A stretch of DNA of 64,000 nt, taken from NCBI GenBank assembly GCA_013396525.1, contig VWYX01000259.1:124001-188000 (forward strand), read 5' to 3'. Both the position numbers and the translations under genes were made by a program. The notes beneath the pieces are model-generated. The model was not told the origin of the DNA and made no database searches. It worked only from the letters and a program-made list of their open reading frames with translations. Source of the stretch: Chaetorhynchus papuensis. Lineage: Eukaryota > Chordata > Aves > Passeriformes > Rhipiduridae. Position 1 is the stretch's first letter. Every line of letters begins with the position of its first letter. Shown here piece after piece: positions 1-12,590 of this stretch.

Positions 1-170
1 AATCTGTCTTGGGCCATGTGCCAGAGAGGCCCTTCCCAGACGTTATGGTGGCTCTCTGTTCTAATGTTGGGAACTAAGTGCCCATCCCTGTTTTCATACC
101 CCTCTTCAGCCAGTATATTCACCTTCCATAGACTCTGGGTTTGTCTGGGTTTGGTGCACCCTCCATGAGC
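1..170. other. Unique non-coding sequence
   Basis: Single-copy-looking AT-rich sequence before the first SINE. No exon, RNA gene or repeat is recognised here. Confidence 0.5.
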
Positions 171-296
171 TCAGAGAATCACAGCATAGTCTGAGTTAGA
201 AGGGACCCAGAAGGAACATCAAGTCTAACTTAAGTGAATGGCCCATATGGGGATCACATCTGCCACCTTGGTGTTGTTAGCATCACGCTTTAGGTT
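171..296 (-). mobile_element. tRNA-Ile-derived SINE with CR1-type tail (TguSINE1-like), 5'-truncated
   Basis: Read on the minus strand, positions 296-239 resemble a tRNA-Ile(AAU) gene from the D-arm/anticodon region to the acceptor stem. Recognisable pieces are GATGCTAACAACACCAAGG, the T-arm region TGATCCCCATATGG and the end GGGCCA. The remainder down to about 171 is a CR1-like 3' tail (GGGTCCCTTCTAACTCAGAC followed by TGCTGTGATTCTCTG). This composite is the known architecture of TguSINE1, a passerine SINE mobilised by CR1 machinery. The 5' end of the tRNA part is missing, which is normal for 5'-truncated retroposition. The degenerate B box suggests an old, inactive copy. The subfamily name is inferred from memory of the family, not from a search. 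Confidence 0.75.
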
Positions 297-1534
297 TGTG
301 GATGAAACTGAAAGGCACTGTCTTCCCACAGACCCTCTATATAAGAGTTTATCTCAATTAAATTATGCTAATCTGATTAGTTTTACTCACAACTACTAAT
401 TCTGTAGAGCACTAAGGGTGCTTCGCTGAACCTCTGTAATTTTCAGGGCAGGTTTATGCCTGATAATTACTTGAAAGAGAAAAGAATCTGTAGCATGCAC
501 TGACAAGTGTGTTTATGGCATGTAATCCTTACACAGCACCTTCTGCTCAAATCCTTGGCTGACTGCACTGACTAAGGCTCTGGAGTAAGACTGGACAGCC
601 CCATCATTTAGGTTCTTATGCAAGGAAGTAATGTTGCTCAAGTCTCAAAAAATTATTGTCTATATTGACTGAAATATCACTGTATTAGCTGGAATAATTG
701 TATTTCTCCATTTCATTCTAGTGGAAAAGCATATCTTGGGTTCAATTTGTAGAAACTAGTGTTTCCAAATCTAGTATGCTCATAATTCAGGAAGGAATTT
801 ACCTTTTCCTAAAAAACCCCCACATTCCATTTCTAGCAGATGAGTTACACCCCAAGACCACTGTTACAGGAGCCCGGATAACACAGGCAGTGTCTGCAGA
901 GCAGCTTCCTAAAGTCTGGTGAACCGAATCTAATCCCTACTTTCACGTAATGTATATTCCATGGAGCAGCAATGTTCTCCCCAAGAGAATTTTTTTTGTG
1001 AAGGTATCAAGACCAACACTTTTGGCAGTTTCTTTCTATCTCTTGCTTCCAGTACTGACTCCAGGTATAGCAGTCTTTCCCCCACTGTGATCTCTGGATT
1101 CAACATAACAAACAAGCAGAGGCTGAAATGTAGATAGAACCCTTATGCCTTGTTAGCCCATCAATAGACAGTCATGAGCGAGTGAGAAGTATTTCAGTGC
1201 ACCCTGCAGAGAAATCACAGAGCAGAAAAGGGTTGAGGATGCTGAGGGGCGTGGCCAACAAGAAAGTTCTTTCTTGATAGAATTACTTTTGCCAAATAAT
1301 TTCTCTTACTTAGAGCACTTGACAGCAGTGTTGTCAAGACTTCTTGAGGTCAATGTGTCCATATATATATTTAAATCTCATACCATGAAATCAGTGACAA
1401 TAATATCTCAGTGGTGAACTTCCTTTAAAACAGTATTACTCAGTAGTACAATATACTTGCCTTTATGGCCTGAAAGTTCAGTGAAGAGGATCAGCAAATC
1501 CTATCACATATGACCTTTGGTTTGTCTTCTTTAA

Positions 1535-1569
1535 ATATTAATTTTAAATACTAATATTAATTTTAAATA
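1535..1569. repeat. 16-bp direct repeat, two copies
   Basis: ATATTAATTTTAAATA occurs at 1535-1550 and again at 1554-1569, separated by three bases. The unit is itself nearly palindromic and very AT-rich. Confidence 0.85.
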
Positions 1570-2678
1570 AATTAATCTTTATTCTTCAGCCAGGCATTCT
1601 TAAGAATGGTCACACCAAGGGACTTTTTATATTTAATTTGGATCAAAATCTGGGAGAAACTAGTTCTTTTCTTCCACTTGACTGACAGCAAGTTTGAGTC
1701 AGTCTTTAGCCATCAGAGACATTTGTCCACCTTCACTTTGTATCGTGCATGTTCATAATATTTCTTTAATGTATTCAAAAGTATTGTAATCCCTAGTTGA
1801 TCTTTCTCCTCTCATGTACAAAGGCACTCAAGCCTTCACAACACTGACTGCTCCCACTGCCTTTATTTTCCACAGTGGAATTTCTTTGATAATGCTTCTT
1901 TTTCACTATCCTGTGTGTTTATTTTCCCAGTGACTCATACTTCAAACTGCACATAAAATATCTTCCCACACTGCATATATGGCCTGTCAAAAGCTATCAT
2001 TTGTGTCTCTATTTGAACATGCATTACATCTTTTGATGGCCTTTAATTTTAAAGGTCTGCATGAAGTTTTCTGACAACTGAAATATAAACATAGGTTTAA
2101 TGTTGTTTTCTTGGTTGGTTAAGCCTTGCTTCTGTATCCTGGTAGACCTTTCAGCTGCTCATGAGACAGCAGTCTGTCTCTGGGGAGGAAATAATAGACT
2201 AAATTAGAGTTCACTCCCAGATAAATTAACTGCTAGTGTCCTGCTGCATTTTATTTTGAACAGCAAACCTACATCAGTTATTAGTCATCATTGTCTAAAA
2301 TCAGGTATATTTTTGAAAGAGGTGAATGACTTCCAGTTCTTTTGTATATTTGCCTTCTCTCTCTCTTAAACATTTCCCTTAAAACTTTGCTAAGACGGGA
2401 TCCCTAGAAGGAAAGAGCAGTCATCATGGAAGAAAATATATCCTACATTTGAATGACAACATAATGCAATATTTTTTCAAGTAAACATAAATTCTGTGAC
2501 AGTGATTTCTGCAATTCCTTACCAGGAGCTTGGTAACTGTACTGTGTTTATGTTTATAGTCCTTGGCCTAAGAATCAAACCCAGGTATCTTGCCCTGTGG
2601 CAGAAAACACCAAAATGTCCCAAAAAAGAATCAGCAGTGGTGAACATCTTCCACATCCTGAGTCACCCGTGGGAGCGG

Positions 2679-2744
2679 TGGTGGGTAAGAGGATGCTCAG
2701 AGGTGGGTAGGAGGATGCTCAGAGGTGGGTAGGAGGATGCTCAG
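2679..2744. repeat. Minisatellite, three 22-bp units
   Basis: Three head-to-tail copies of a 22-bp G-rich unit (key core GGTGGGTAGGAGGATGCTCAG) lie at 2679-2700, 2701-2722 and 2723-2744. The last two copies are identical, and the first differs at two positions (T for A at the start, and TAAGAGG for TAGGAGG). Such G-rich minisatellites often vary in copy number. Confidence 0.9.
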
Positions 2745-5533
2745 ACCCCACCTGCTTCCCAGAGTTACTTTGTCCCTGTCTCCCCACTGGCTGCCAGACC
2801 CACTGGCCATGCCAACCTTACAGCTACAGGCATAGAAGGGACTGTGGCCTTTTTGAGTTCTTCACAATCACCCCCCTGATATTGGCACTCCTTTGTGAGC
2901 TAATCAAAGCCTCAGAGGTTGTTTCTGGCTCTGGCTTAGCAGGACTGAATGCCTTCAACTGCAGGAAAAATAATAGGAGAGATTTTATTTTAAGTTCACC
3001 CCTCTTTTCATCATTCCTTCACAAACCAAAAAAAGGAGATTTAATGATTCTTTACATGAACGGTCATGTGGAAATTACACCAGTAGGCTAAGAAAGGGAT
3101 CTGAAAAATAATTGTGTTTCCACAGATGGCTTCTGGTGTGCAATTATCAAGATATGTAATGTGTGGTTTTTGTTCAAGGCCTGTTTATCTAGCTGTTTGT
3201 GTGTATCATGCATTTCCCAGGTGTCTGCAACTACTATGACTCAAAGGGCAGGGAGCAATAAAAATGTCTGTTTAAGAGCACAGCCACTCCAGACACTAAT
3301 GGGCCGATGAGAGCCTTTGGCAGGCACATCTATCCAGCACCGAGAGCACCAAAAACAAGCGTGGATGACAAGAGTGGATTTAGCTGCCAGCTACGTTTTA
3401 CAAGGCCATTCATTCTTGCAAACACCTAAGACTTGTAACATGGTTCCCAGCTGTGCAAAGTAATTAATTATAATAGAACACAAATAATAATTTTTTGCTC
3501 CTCACTCGCAGTAATTTTCACTTTCTAAAACCTGCGTGCACCCAGTTTGTGTGGTTATTGCAAATGATGTTTATTATCCAACAGTCAGATTTAGATGAAA
3601 AAACAAAACAAACAAGTAGGTTAATTGAAGGGGTGGTAGATTCTGATGTGTCTTGCAGAGTAAGAATTTCAGAACAACCCTCACCAAGCCTGGTAGCACA
3701 AATATTAAGGTGTGTCTGCACAGGCTGCTTTGGGCCATGGTCAGGACAAAAGGGCCAGCCAGGCAGTGAGTGCTCCATGGTATTTCAGGGAGCAACATCA
3801 AAAGTTATTTACACCTTAGGTTCCTCAAGGAAAACTCCTCCTCTGAGTCCTAGCACAGTGGGGGAGTAGTTTCAGAGGTGCCCTCTAGTACCTGGTGCTG
3901 GCACAATGCAAGAGTTCACCACAAAGGAAGGGAAAGCCCCTTTGCAGGGACAGGGAGTCACCAGGAACACGAAGATCTCATCTCTGCCAGCAAGAGATGT
4001 TGGCTGTTGGAAATTATCTGTCTGGTTTCTTTGTAGCGGCAGGAGGATCAAGATACCCACAACTCACCACAGTGCCCAGAAGGAAAAAAAAAACACCAAG
4101 AAGAATCTCAACCCCTTTCAAAGCTGCAGGAGGTGTTTGAGAAAGTGAAGTTTACGTGACACAGAAGACAACTTAAAGCTGAGAAGAGACAACTAAAGGC
4201 AAGATTTATGACTGCACTGAGAGAGGTCATACAGTTACAAACCTCAGGCATTATAGTTCTGTGTAAAGAATATGGATCTGTCTGAGGAATATAATGGAAT
4301 TACAGTAACACAAAGAAAAGGAAAATAAACAAGCACCAAATTGATCATCAAATATTACAGTCTGGATCTGTGCTCATTTTCACATGGCTGAACAACTCAC
4401 CAGCTCACAGCAGGTTTATTGCCATGTTTCCTCCATCAGGGAGCTGCAGAAAACCTGATTTCAAAAAAATGTGGTTTTGCTCTGTTTTGTTTTAACAAAC
4501 AGAAGAAGATTATGTTTCACTGAGTCAGGATGCAGGCTTTTCCTTTGTGATGAAGTCCCTACTGCTTCAGCTCTTCATTTCACACTATTTCATCCAACAG
4601 TTTCTGGGAGTCCTGCTGTGAAACTACAAGACCTTCTCTTTGAGCTCTTCCTCGTGTAATTTTTGATAATATAAGAAAAACTGAACTAAAATCCCTCTTC
4701 CCTCAGCCAGTGGTGCATCTCCCTTGAATGCTCACATGCTGTTGCAAAAAGTGTAGTCCTCAAGGTTTGCACCAAGCTTTGGAGCACAATTGAATTCTGA
4801 GTGGCACCGTGGATAGGAGATGATCCAGGGAGATATCAAGATCACATGTGTGAAATAATCTATAGAAAAATGACAGAATAATAGTTATCAGCCAAACTTT
4901 TGAGAAAATTTGATTTAAAACTCAGGAATGCTATTTTCTTTTCTCTCTAAGTAGACCTTTACTGACATTTTGCAAATACGTGTAGTAAATACACATTTTA
5001 ACTCCTGCTGTAAGCTGATGCCTTCACTGCAAGTTTCTCCAGGCAACTTCACACATAGTGTAATTACAAAGATTTCTTCTTATTCACCAACATTTCAGGT
5101 GCTAGTGCATTGTATAAAACCTCAATTACACTTGGAAAGTTGACCTTTTCTTGGCTGGGGCAATTGACCCTTACAGAGACCCAAATTATTGCTCAGCTAA
5201 GTAAAATTATGTAGTTTGGTTTTGTAGCTCAACCAATTGTTTATAGAAAAATACAGCCTCATTTATTCGGTGAACCTCAATACCGAGACAGACTGGGATG
5301 ATATTTGTTTCTCAGCAATGATGAAGTGTTTTCCTCTGTTTCAACATCAATCCACTCTGGCCAACACCTGGAGATTTGGCATGGTTATCTCAGAAAAGCT
5401 TTTCATAAAGCACAGCAATATGGAAAGAAGGCATTTATCAATGTGTTATTATTAGCCTGGATCATACTTTTGTGAATCATGAAGGAAAATAGAAACACAG
5501 CTGGCTAAGCATTGCCCTTTAAATGTCAGGACA

Positions 5534-5559
5534 GTGTGCGTGCATGTGTGTGTGTGTGT
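5534..5559. repeat. TG dinucleotide microsatellite
   Basis: A short imperfect TG run (GTGTGCGTGCATGTGTG, then a pure stretch) that ends in TATATTTAT. Ordinary simple repeat. Confidence 0.8.
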
Positions 5560-6477
5560 ATATTTATCAACATTTAAATTTTAATTCTCTGTTGTTTTCT
5601 TCCCACTATGGATTTCAGACGAGTTTATTTACAGTACGCCCAATTCACTGTTAGTTGTCAGGAATTATTCCAGGATAATTAGCTGGGCACTTAATTGTTT
5701 CAGGTTCTCTGAAGAATTTTTCTGGGGTTTGTTCTTTGCCTACCTCATGTGTAAAACCAGCTAAATATTTTTTATTGGGAACTTCAGTCTCTGAAGCATC
5801 TGCTTTGTATTCACCACTAAACATTGTGTGTTGATAAAATACTCCTGCGTGCTTGAGTACTGGATCTGAGCTTTTTGCCAGCTTCCCTAATAACTTCAAA
5901 GATATTACAGCTTTTTAAGTTTAGGTCAGACCATTTACCTTAGAGCTTTCATAAACTTCTGTTTGTGAAAACTTTGTCTTTATAGGCAACAGAGACATTC
6001 CATGATGGCCTTTGGCAATGCAGTGCTGTTGGAAGGACTGCTGAGGTCTCTTGCACCATAGGATTCCCAGGTCTGCAGTATGGGTTAAGAACAAATACTG
6101 CAGATGGACATACTCTGCAATTCCAGTCATCAGATCAAGGATTTTGGAGCCTTTGCATTGCAAGCTGGCCAGACTCTCAGACCAGAAGCTGGCCTTTTCC
6201 ACAGTTTTCCATGGAGGAAAACCCCAATACTGTGTGCCAAAGAAAATTTTTTTCTTTGAGGCTGGGTACTTGATTTCACTATTGGAAAAATATCTCCTTA
6301 GTACTTAATCTGTTATCTTAGCAGTTTTAAACCTTTGGTTTGGCACTTCTCTTAGATCAAGAGTAAATGTCAAGTAGGTATTTTATGACGAAATTGTGTG
6401 ATTGCTTCCGTGTGAAACAAAAGAAATGTTTGCTTCAGCTGTAGAGGAAAATCACATAATTATTTAGGTTGAAATGA

Positions 6478-6572
6478 ATATCCGGAGGTCATTTACTGGC
6501 CCAACCCACCAGCTCAGGCAGCATGAACTAGAGCAGGCTGCCCAGGACCATATCCAGATGGGTTTTGAATAT
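6478..6572 (-). mobile_element. CR1 LINE fragment (3' UTR, both ends missing)
   Basis: On the plus strand the text GGAGGTCATTTACTGGCCCA, then CAGGCTGCCCAGGACC and GGGTTTTGAATATC, matches the antisense of the CR1 3' UTR (canonical forms: GGAGGTCATCTAGTCC, AGGTTGCCCAGGACC, GGGTTTTGAATATCTCC). The terminal 3' octamer repeat and the 5' part are absent, so this is a decayed internal scrap. Confidence 0.75.
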
Positions 6573-9500
6573 CAGGTTTCTTCTGGGGGAAACCACAATA
6601 AATAACAATTTAAATGTAGAACTTATTCAATTAGACCAGAATCTAACTCCTTCCTCTTCTGCCAGACCTTCTACACCACGACAAAAGAAAAAAAGAAATA
6701 AGATTTCCTCTGTGGATTCATTTAGATTAAGTAACTTTCTTTGCTTTTTGCCTTACATACTGCTTAGATATCTGTTTCAGCAGTGGAAGAGGTTTTATGC
6801 ATATAAATTGGTGTGTGGATGTTTAGATTTGTCAAGAGTTTCTGAATCCTTTGGGATGAAAGGGACTATATAAATGTAAAAGACTTTGTTATTTCTTATT
6901 ATTTCTTTACTTGTGACAAGTGTTCCTGGGGTGTTTTGCTCGCTATAGGGGTTGTGGTGGTGGTTTGTGACCTGTCATAGCATCGCCCCACAGCACACAA
7001 AGATTTATTTCAGAAGAAATTAAATTAGCACCCCTTTCAGTTTTCCACTTACACAGTATTTTACATTCAATTCTCTAACTTGTTTCTTTCTTATCCTTAT
7101 TTTGTGTGACATGTGGAACTAACATTCTCAGAGAAATTAATTTGTCTTCTGTGTTTCCCCTCAGTTTTGCTCAGTGTCATGCTGAATAGGCTGACAATTT
7201 CAAATATTAGACTTTTGCTGCATTTGGCTTCGGGATACACACTGATGCCCTAGTTTCTTTCAAAGAGAAGGAATTGAAGGAACCAGTGACATTTTTACCT
7301 GTGAAGAAGCAAACATGTTGCTACATCTTCTGTGTTTTTTCATCCCTGATGCACATATATGCAGTCAGTGCTCGTGCCTGTGCACACGTGCTACAGAGGA
7401 AACCTTCCTCAAACTTGTTTGCATTGTCATCCCACCTGGAGAATACTGACATTCTCCTCATTTTCTGTAAAAGCAGAGTAAGATTTTCCACTTGCTCAGC
7501 CTTGCCTACCAGCTGAGTAAAGCAGTCAATGGGACAAATTACCAATTTATTATTTTTTTCCCAAAAGGTTCCCCTCTCTCTCAAGCCCATTTTCAGTATT
7601 AGATATGCTATTTTTGAAATAACTGATAGATATGGTTTATCTACCCAACAGTGCCTGTCTACTGCCCCTTGCAGCAGATGTGTCATGCTGGAAGCCCAAG
7701 GGATTACATGGTTTACATGATCACACTCTGCTGAAATTTTGTGTCAGGATCTGTAGAAAGCAAAGTGGTACTTGGCCCTGTCATCCCAATCTGAGAGCAG
7801 TGAGGAAAAGGAATAAGAAGTCCAAGACATGGTCTTGGACTAAGATGGTCATTAATGAGTTGCAAGGGTAGGGTTTTTTGGTTGAAAACTTCAGTTTAGA
7901 TGATTTTTAGAACTACTGACAAAAGCCATCTTCTGATATGTTCTCTCTTCAATAAGCTTTACACTTCTGCTTATTTTAAAAGAACTAGAAAAGCACATTT
8001 TCTTCCAGATCCTTCTCCTGCAATTTTCAAAGAAATAAGATAAGGTAGAACATTGGCTCTCTTCCAAGAAGTTGGAGATGTTCAGTTTTAGCAGGAAAAT
8101 AAACACCAGTATAGAAAGAGTTTTATATCTGGTGGACTGGTGACATTAAAAAAAAATATAGAGAGATATATATATAAGAAGGGATGAAGGAGAATTGTTA
8201 CTATTTCACAGTGTATACAAAGGGGTTGTGGTTGATTTTTTTTCTTTTTCAAGCACTATTGTTATTCTAGTTTGGAGATGAATTGTGAGGTTTGGGAAGG
8301 TTCACAAAAGCTGCTCTCCATCTAAATGGGCATCAGAGCGACTGACATAGAAAAAACCAAAATCAGCATCAGACTCAAATAAAGCTTTGGAGGAAAGAAT
8401 ATATGCAAAACGTGTAACCATCTCTTGCAAAATTTACAAAATAGGTAATTTTTTTTGCTAGATTCCTTTATGCTAGATTCCTTTTAATAAGCTGCAGTTT
8501 GTGCAACTTGTAAGAATTTTTTTGCAGAAATTTCTCTGCAGAAAATCAGAAAATGCTGTTTTGCTGAAATCAAAACATTCTGTGATGACTTGGTTTTTAC
8601 TAGATTTGATTTTGATTATATTGCTATTACCATGCAAACATTAAAAGATTTTGTTTGCTTAGATCTTGTTCAGCAATCTCACATTTCTAATAAAACAGGA
8701 AATATCATTCATGTACAAGTCAGGAGAATCCTAACTGTTTTTCTCTTTAAGAGTTGCTTCCAAGGGGAGAAACATTTTTATCCACCAGATATGACATTTA
8801 ATTTGACAATATTAAATGCACCAATCTTACAGTTTTTTAACACTACATTTTTGATCATGCAGCAGTATTATCCATCTGTTGTGGAGCTCTTTAAAATAGT
8901 TAAGAAGAAGTCTTCCCTTCAGACAAAGGGCAGTAATGACAAATTATCTCAGTCTCAGTGTGAATACAGTCTTACTTCAGGAGAATTTAGGTTCCAAAAT
9001 GCAATTTTCAGTAGTTGAACTCTGAGCAGCTGAAATTTCCTGAATCTGCATTTTCAAGACAAAGAAGATATCTTTATTTCCTCTTGTGAGGAACATTCCA
9101 GGAGCATTACTCAATTGAGGTGTTACCATTTCCATGGTGAATTTTGGTGACACACAGGTGTCATTATTATGGCAGCAGGTTCTGCAGCTATGATTTACAT
9201 ATATATCTTATGCTTACAGTTCTGCTGAAAAAAAAAAAAAAGCATGAAAATGAGGCCTGAAATTTGGAAAATGTGTAATGGTGTGTGGGTGGGTTGTAGT
9301 AAGTCCTGAATATGTTGTTCTCTAAGTCTTTTTACGGATCAGAATTGCCTGTGACACACTATTATCAAACGCCCTCCAGAGGAACTGGTCTACACAGACT
9401 GATGGAAAGAATAAATGGAGATGTGTGACCACTATAAGGTGTTTGTTCATCTGCAGAATTTGCTCCTTATAGATAAGTTAAGGGAAAAATAAAAATGCTA

Positions 9501-12495
9501 AATGCCATCCAGGAGGGGTCTTTCCTGGGAAATGTGAACCATTGTATCATCAGAACAACAGCCCAGAATAGGCAAATCAAGAGCTCTTTGAAGGACTAAT
9601 TAGAAGTCCTGGAAGTCTTCAAGCACAGGAGTTAGTGAGGATGTGGGTCAGGTTCCATGTTCCAAATTCTTTCTAAAAATAGTGTGCAGGGCAGTGGCTT
9701 TATGTCACACACTTTATACCAAATAAGAAGGTGTGTACAGTCTTCTCTGAGCTCTGCAAAAGAACATGAAAGTCATGGTGGAAAATACATGACGAGATCA
9801 AAAGAGTACTTGCTGCTATTAATTCACTAAAATTATACTTTTGAAGGGTGCTTTTCTTGTCAATCTCTTTACACACACTGGCATAGACTATAAAACTCTG
9901 AATGGAGGCATAATAACTTTAAGGCTAGAGCTGTTTCTGAATACTGCTGGGAATCCATTTGGTTTTGGTTAAATTTACCTAAAAAGGAGAAGAAGGAGGG
10001 CAGTGCTCTGTAGTGCCAGATCAGTCTGTCACAGGCCAATCTGAGCTTGCATTCAAGGGGAATCCTCCAACGCTGGATGTAAACAACGTCTGCCACCTTG
10101 CCATCATTACTGCACAGAAAACCAAGCCAGTTTCTCCATGCTCACTGCTCGAGGCCACAGCTCCCCTGGTTGCCAGCCAGTGAACTACTTAAGGCTTATT
10201 AATGTGTTTATGTTGGTTGTTGATATCCTTCTGATTTGCCCACTTTGAAAATTAGTCCAAGACCTGTGAAGTCTGATCTCTTTGAGGGAAGGTTGCAACA
10301 AAACCACAATTCACCGACTCATGCAAAAAGCTCGAAAAATGTGGTGATCTGGATTTGCTTATGTAAGTTATTATGTACACTGAATAATCTGGTGTCTTGT
10401 GGGTAAAACACATTTTGTCACTCTGCATCAGCTTCATGCTTTATAAAAGAGTCTGAGAATGAGTAAAAGCAGGAAAACTGCATAACCCTTTTTATCTTTA
10501 TTTTAAAAAGCCCACTCTCAAACTGAAACTCCATCTCTTGGTCCTCATTTTAAACCATCTTGTTATGCTGCTTTTAAATTTTTTCATACTCCCTTTAAGA
10601 GTGGAAAACAATTGTTTTGAAAACTTTTAAGGAAATTCCCTTTAAAATGAAAGGAATATCTGTCTGGAATCACTGCTGAACAGACACACTCTTCTTGCAA
10701 GGGCTTGGCTGTGGAAACATTTCAATGGAACTAGCAATTTAAACATACTTTTATTTTGACTTTTATACTACAGACTGTTAAGGAACTTCAATTTAATACC
10801 ATGATGGAGAAGAGCTACGTAAATTTTCTTATAACCTAAATAGCCAATACTTATGAAAATGTACTGTTGGTGCCATCAGTAGAACAGAAACTAAAGACAA
10901 ATATCTCAGTAAGTGTCAACATGGTAAGAAATGCAAAATCCCACAAATTTCTTAATGATGAACTTAATGGCAAGGCTGGAGCCAAACTCCAATGCAGGCA
11001 AGGAGCCTGGTGCACTGAAGTGCTACAAAATCATTTAAAACTGGAAAATTCAACCTTCTGCAATTTTTTTGACTGTGTTTCTCCACTCGTCACCTGCATC
11101 ACAGTGCCTGTCCCTGGGTTGTTTCTGAGCAATGATAACACATTCTGAAATCTGTTCTAGCTTCTTACCATGGCATCTAGGACCTTTCACAAGTGATCAA
11201 GAAGGCTCTGCTATGTCTGCAGCATTTTCTCTTGCTTACCTGGATAGGACCATTCAGTCGGCAAGATGATACCCAAAAGTGTTACTTTGGGCCTTGGTGA
11301 GGTGATAATTTGACTGTCTTGTTGCTGTATTAAGACCTCAGCCTAGAGGACCATGAACTTTTTAAAGCTGAACGCTGCTTGACTTTTTTTGTCATCTGAA
11401 ATTACTGTTAGGATCTGCTTAGTTTCTCCACTGTCATCTTCAATGAGATCAATTTTGTTCTGGTTATAAAAGCCCAAATTATAAATCTTAGTAGCTCTCA
11501 GAGTCGGTAAACTAGCAACATGCTAATAGCATGACAGAAAAGCAGAACAGAGTGGTTAAACAGCTGCTTCAGTTGTTTCATTTGCTTCCACAAATATGGT
11601 AATGTTGAAATAAGTGCACTATAATCATTGAATCTTATTGTTTGTTTTCCTGACAGTTTCACAAAGGAAGTTTTCATTCACAGCACATTTATTAGTGAAG
11701 ATTTGAAACCTTGTGCACCCCACCTGGCATGTGATTGGCTGTTTGCCTTTTGTCTAAAAAAATCATCTTGCCACTTTTTCTATGAAATCACAACTTATCA
11801 TCAATCTGACACAAAATTTGAGCTGCTCACTCCCATTTAGACTTCTCTAATCTCCAAACTGCAGGAGCACATGCAGTCAGAATGGATTTGGGGCATCACA
11901 CAGAGTTCTTATCTCAGGTGAAGAAAGGCAAAGACAGTGAGTCAGGACAGCAAAAGTACTGACTGGTGCAGCTGAAGTCTCAATCAGGCAAAGAAACAAA
12001 GTTGATCAAATCTCTTGGGATTCTGATTGCTCTTTTTCTGGAACTCTGTTATCAAGATTTTAGTGCAGGAAAACTTGCTACAATTCCCTATCATGCTTTC
12101 AGTAATATATGTTCATGAGTATATAAAATGACATGCAGATCAGTGAATGGATGTAATAATGTACTTGGAGCTCAGGATCGTCACACTGCTGATACTAGAG
12201 ACTGAGGAGGGACAGGAAATCTGCTATCTCCTTTTCTTTTTTAATGAAATCACTTTTGATAATTATCTTTATAGCCTTATTTGGCCTCCCAGGAGAATCA
12301 CAAAGACTAGAGTAGGAGAGAGTAAAAATGGTTTCTTACACTTCTTACACTCTGTTCTCAGATGTTTCAAGATTGCAAGGGTCTGGAGCTTTTTATTGCT
12401 AGCAGTGGACACACACTTCTGGGGTAGCCTCTGGCACTGCAGACCTAGTTTCCTCCCCAGATTGCTCAAAACTTGAACAGACAACAGAAAGGACA
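6573..12495. other. Long unique non-coding stretch
   Basis: AT-rich unique sequence. It contains a 14-base A run at 9228-9241 and a frame of 142 codons at 8590-9018 on the plus strand, treated separately. No exon with convincing splice sites and protein similarity was recognised. Confidence 0.5.
8590..9018 (+). other. Unassigned 142-codon open frame, possibly chance or very old LINE endonuclease remnant
   Basis: An uninterrupted frame begins with residues MVFTRFDFDYIAITM and ends near NAIFSS. I do not recognise it as a host protein. The segment LVQQSHISNKTGN has a faint resemblance to the 'LVQ...PTH..GHTLDL' stretch of LINE endonucleases, but the flanking catalytic residues of an endonuclease are not visible. 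The sequence is AT-rich, and a frame of this length can arise by chance in 64 kb. No promoter or splice context supports expression. I consider it most likely non-coding. Confidence 0.12.
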
Positions 12496-12590
12496 CACTA
12501 TTATTCTCATTTTGCATATGGGTAGCTGAGGCACTTTGCAATTACGTAATCCTCCAAAGTAGTTCTGTGGCAGAGGTAGGAAAGTTAAAA
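12496..12590 (+). mobile_element. MIR/CORE-SINE-like ancient repeat remnant
   Basis: The order of motifs CTATTATTCTCATTTTGCA, GGTAGCTGAGGCAC, CAATTACGTAATC and GTGGCAGAGG follows the amniote MIR core (TTATTATCCCCATTTTACAG, GGAAACTGAGGCAC, AGTAACTTGCCC, AGTGGCAGAGC). Divergence is high, as expected for a repeat that predates the birds. The call rests on motif order only. Confidence 0.5.

Larger units (their letters stand above)
297..6477. other. Long unique non-coding stretch
   Basis: AT-rich sequence without a recognisable exon or interspersed repeat. It holds a 16-bp direct repeat at 1535-1569, a 22-bp minisatellite at 2679-2744 and a TG dinucleotide run at about 5534-5559. Open frames here are short (up to about 124 codons), overlap on both strands and have no recognisable domains, so I treat them as chance. 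The part at roughly 3130-3480 has a less repetitive, motif-rich composition and is flagged as a possible conserved non-coding element. Confidence 0.5.

Noticed and set aside
7321..7686. 121-codon minus-strand frame with balanced composition
   Set aside because: It reads somewhat protein-like, but I recognise no family, start context or splice signals, and plus-strand frames overlap it. Chance is adequate.
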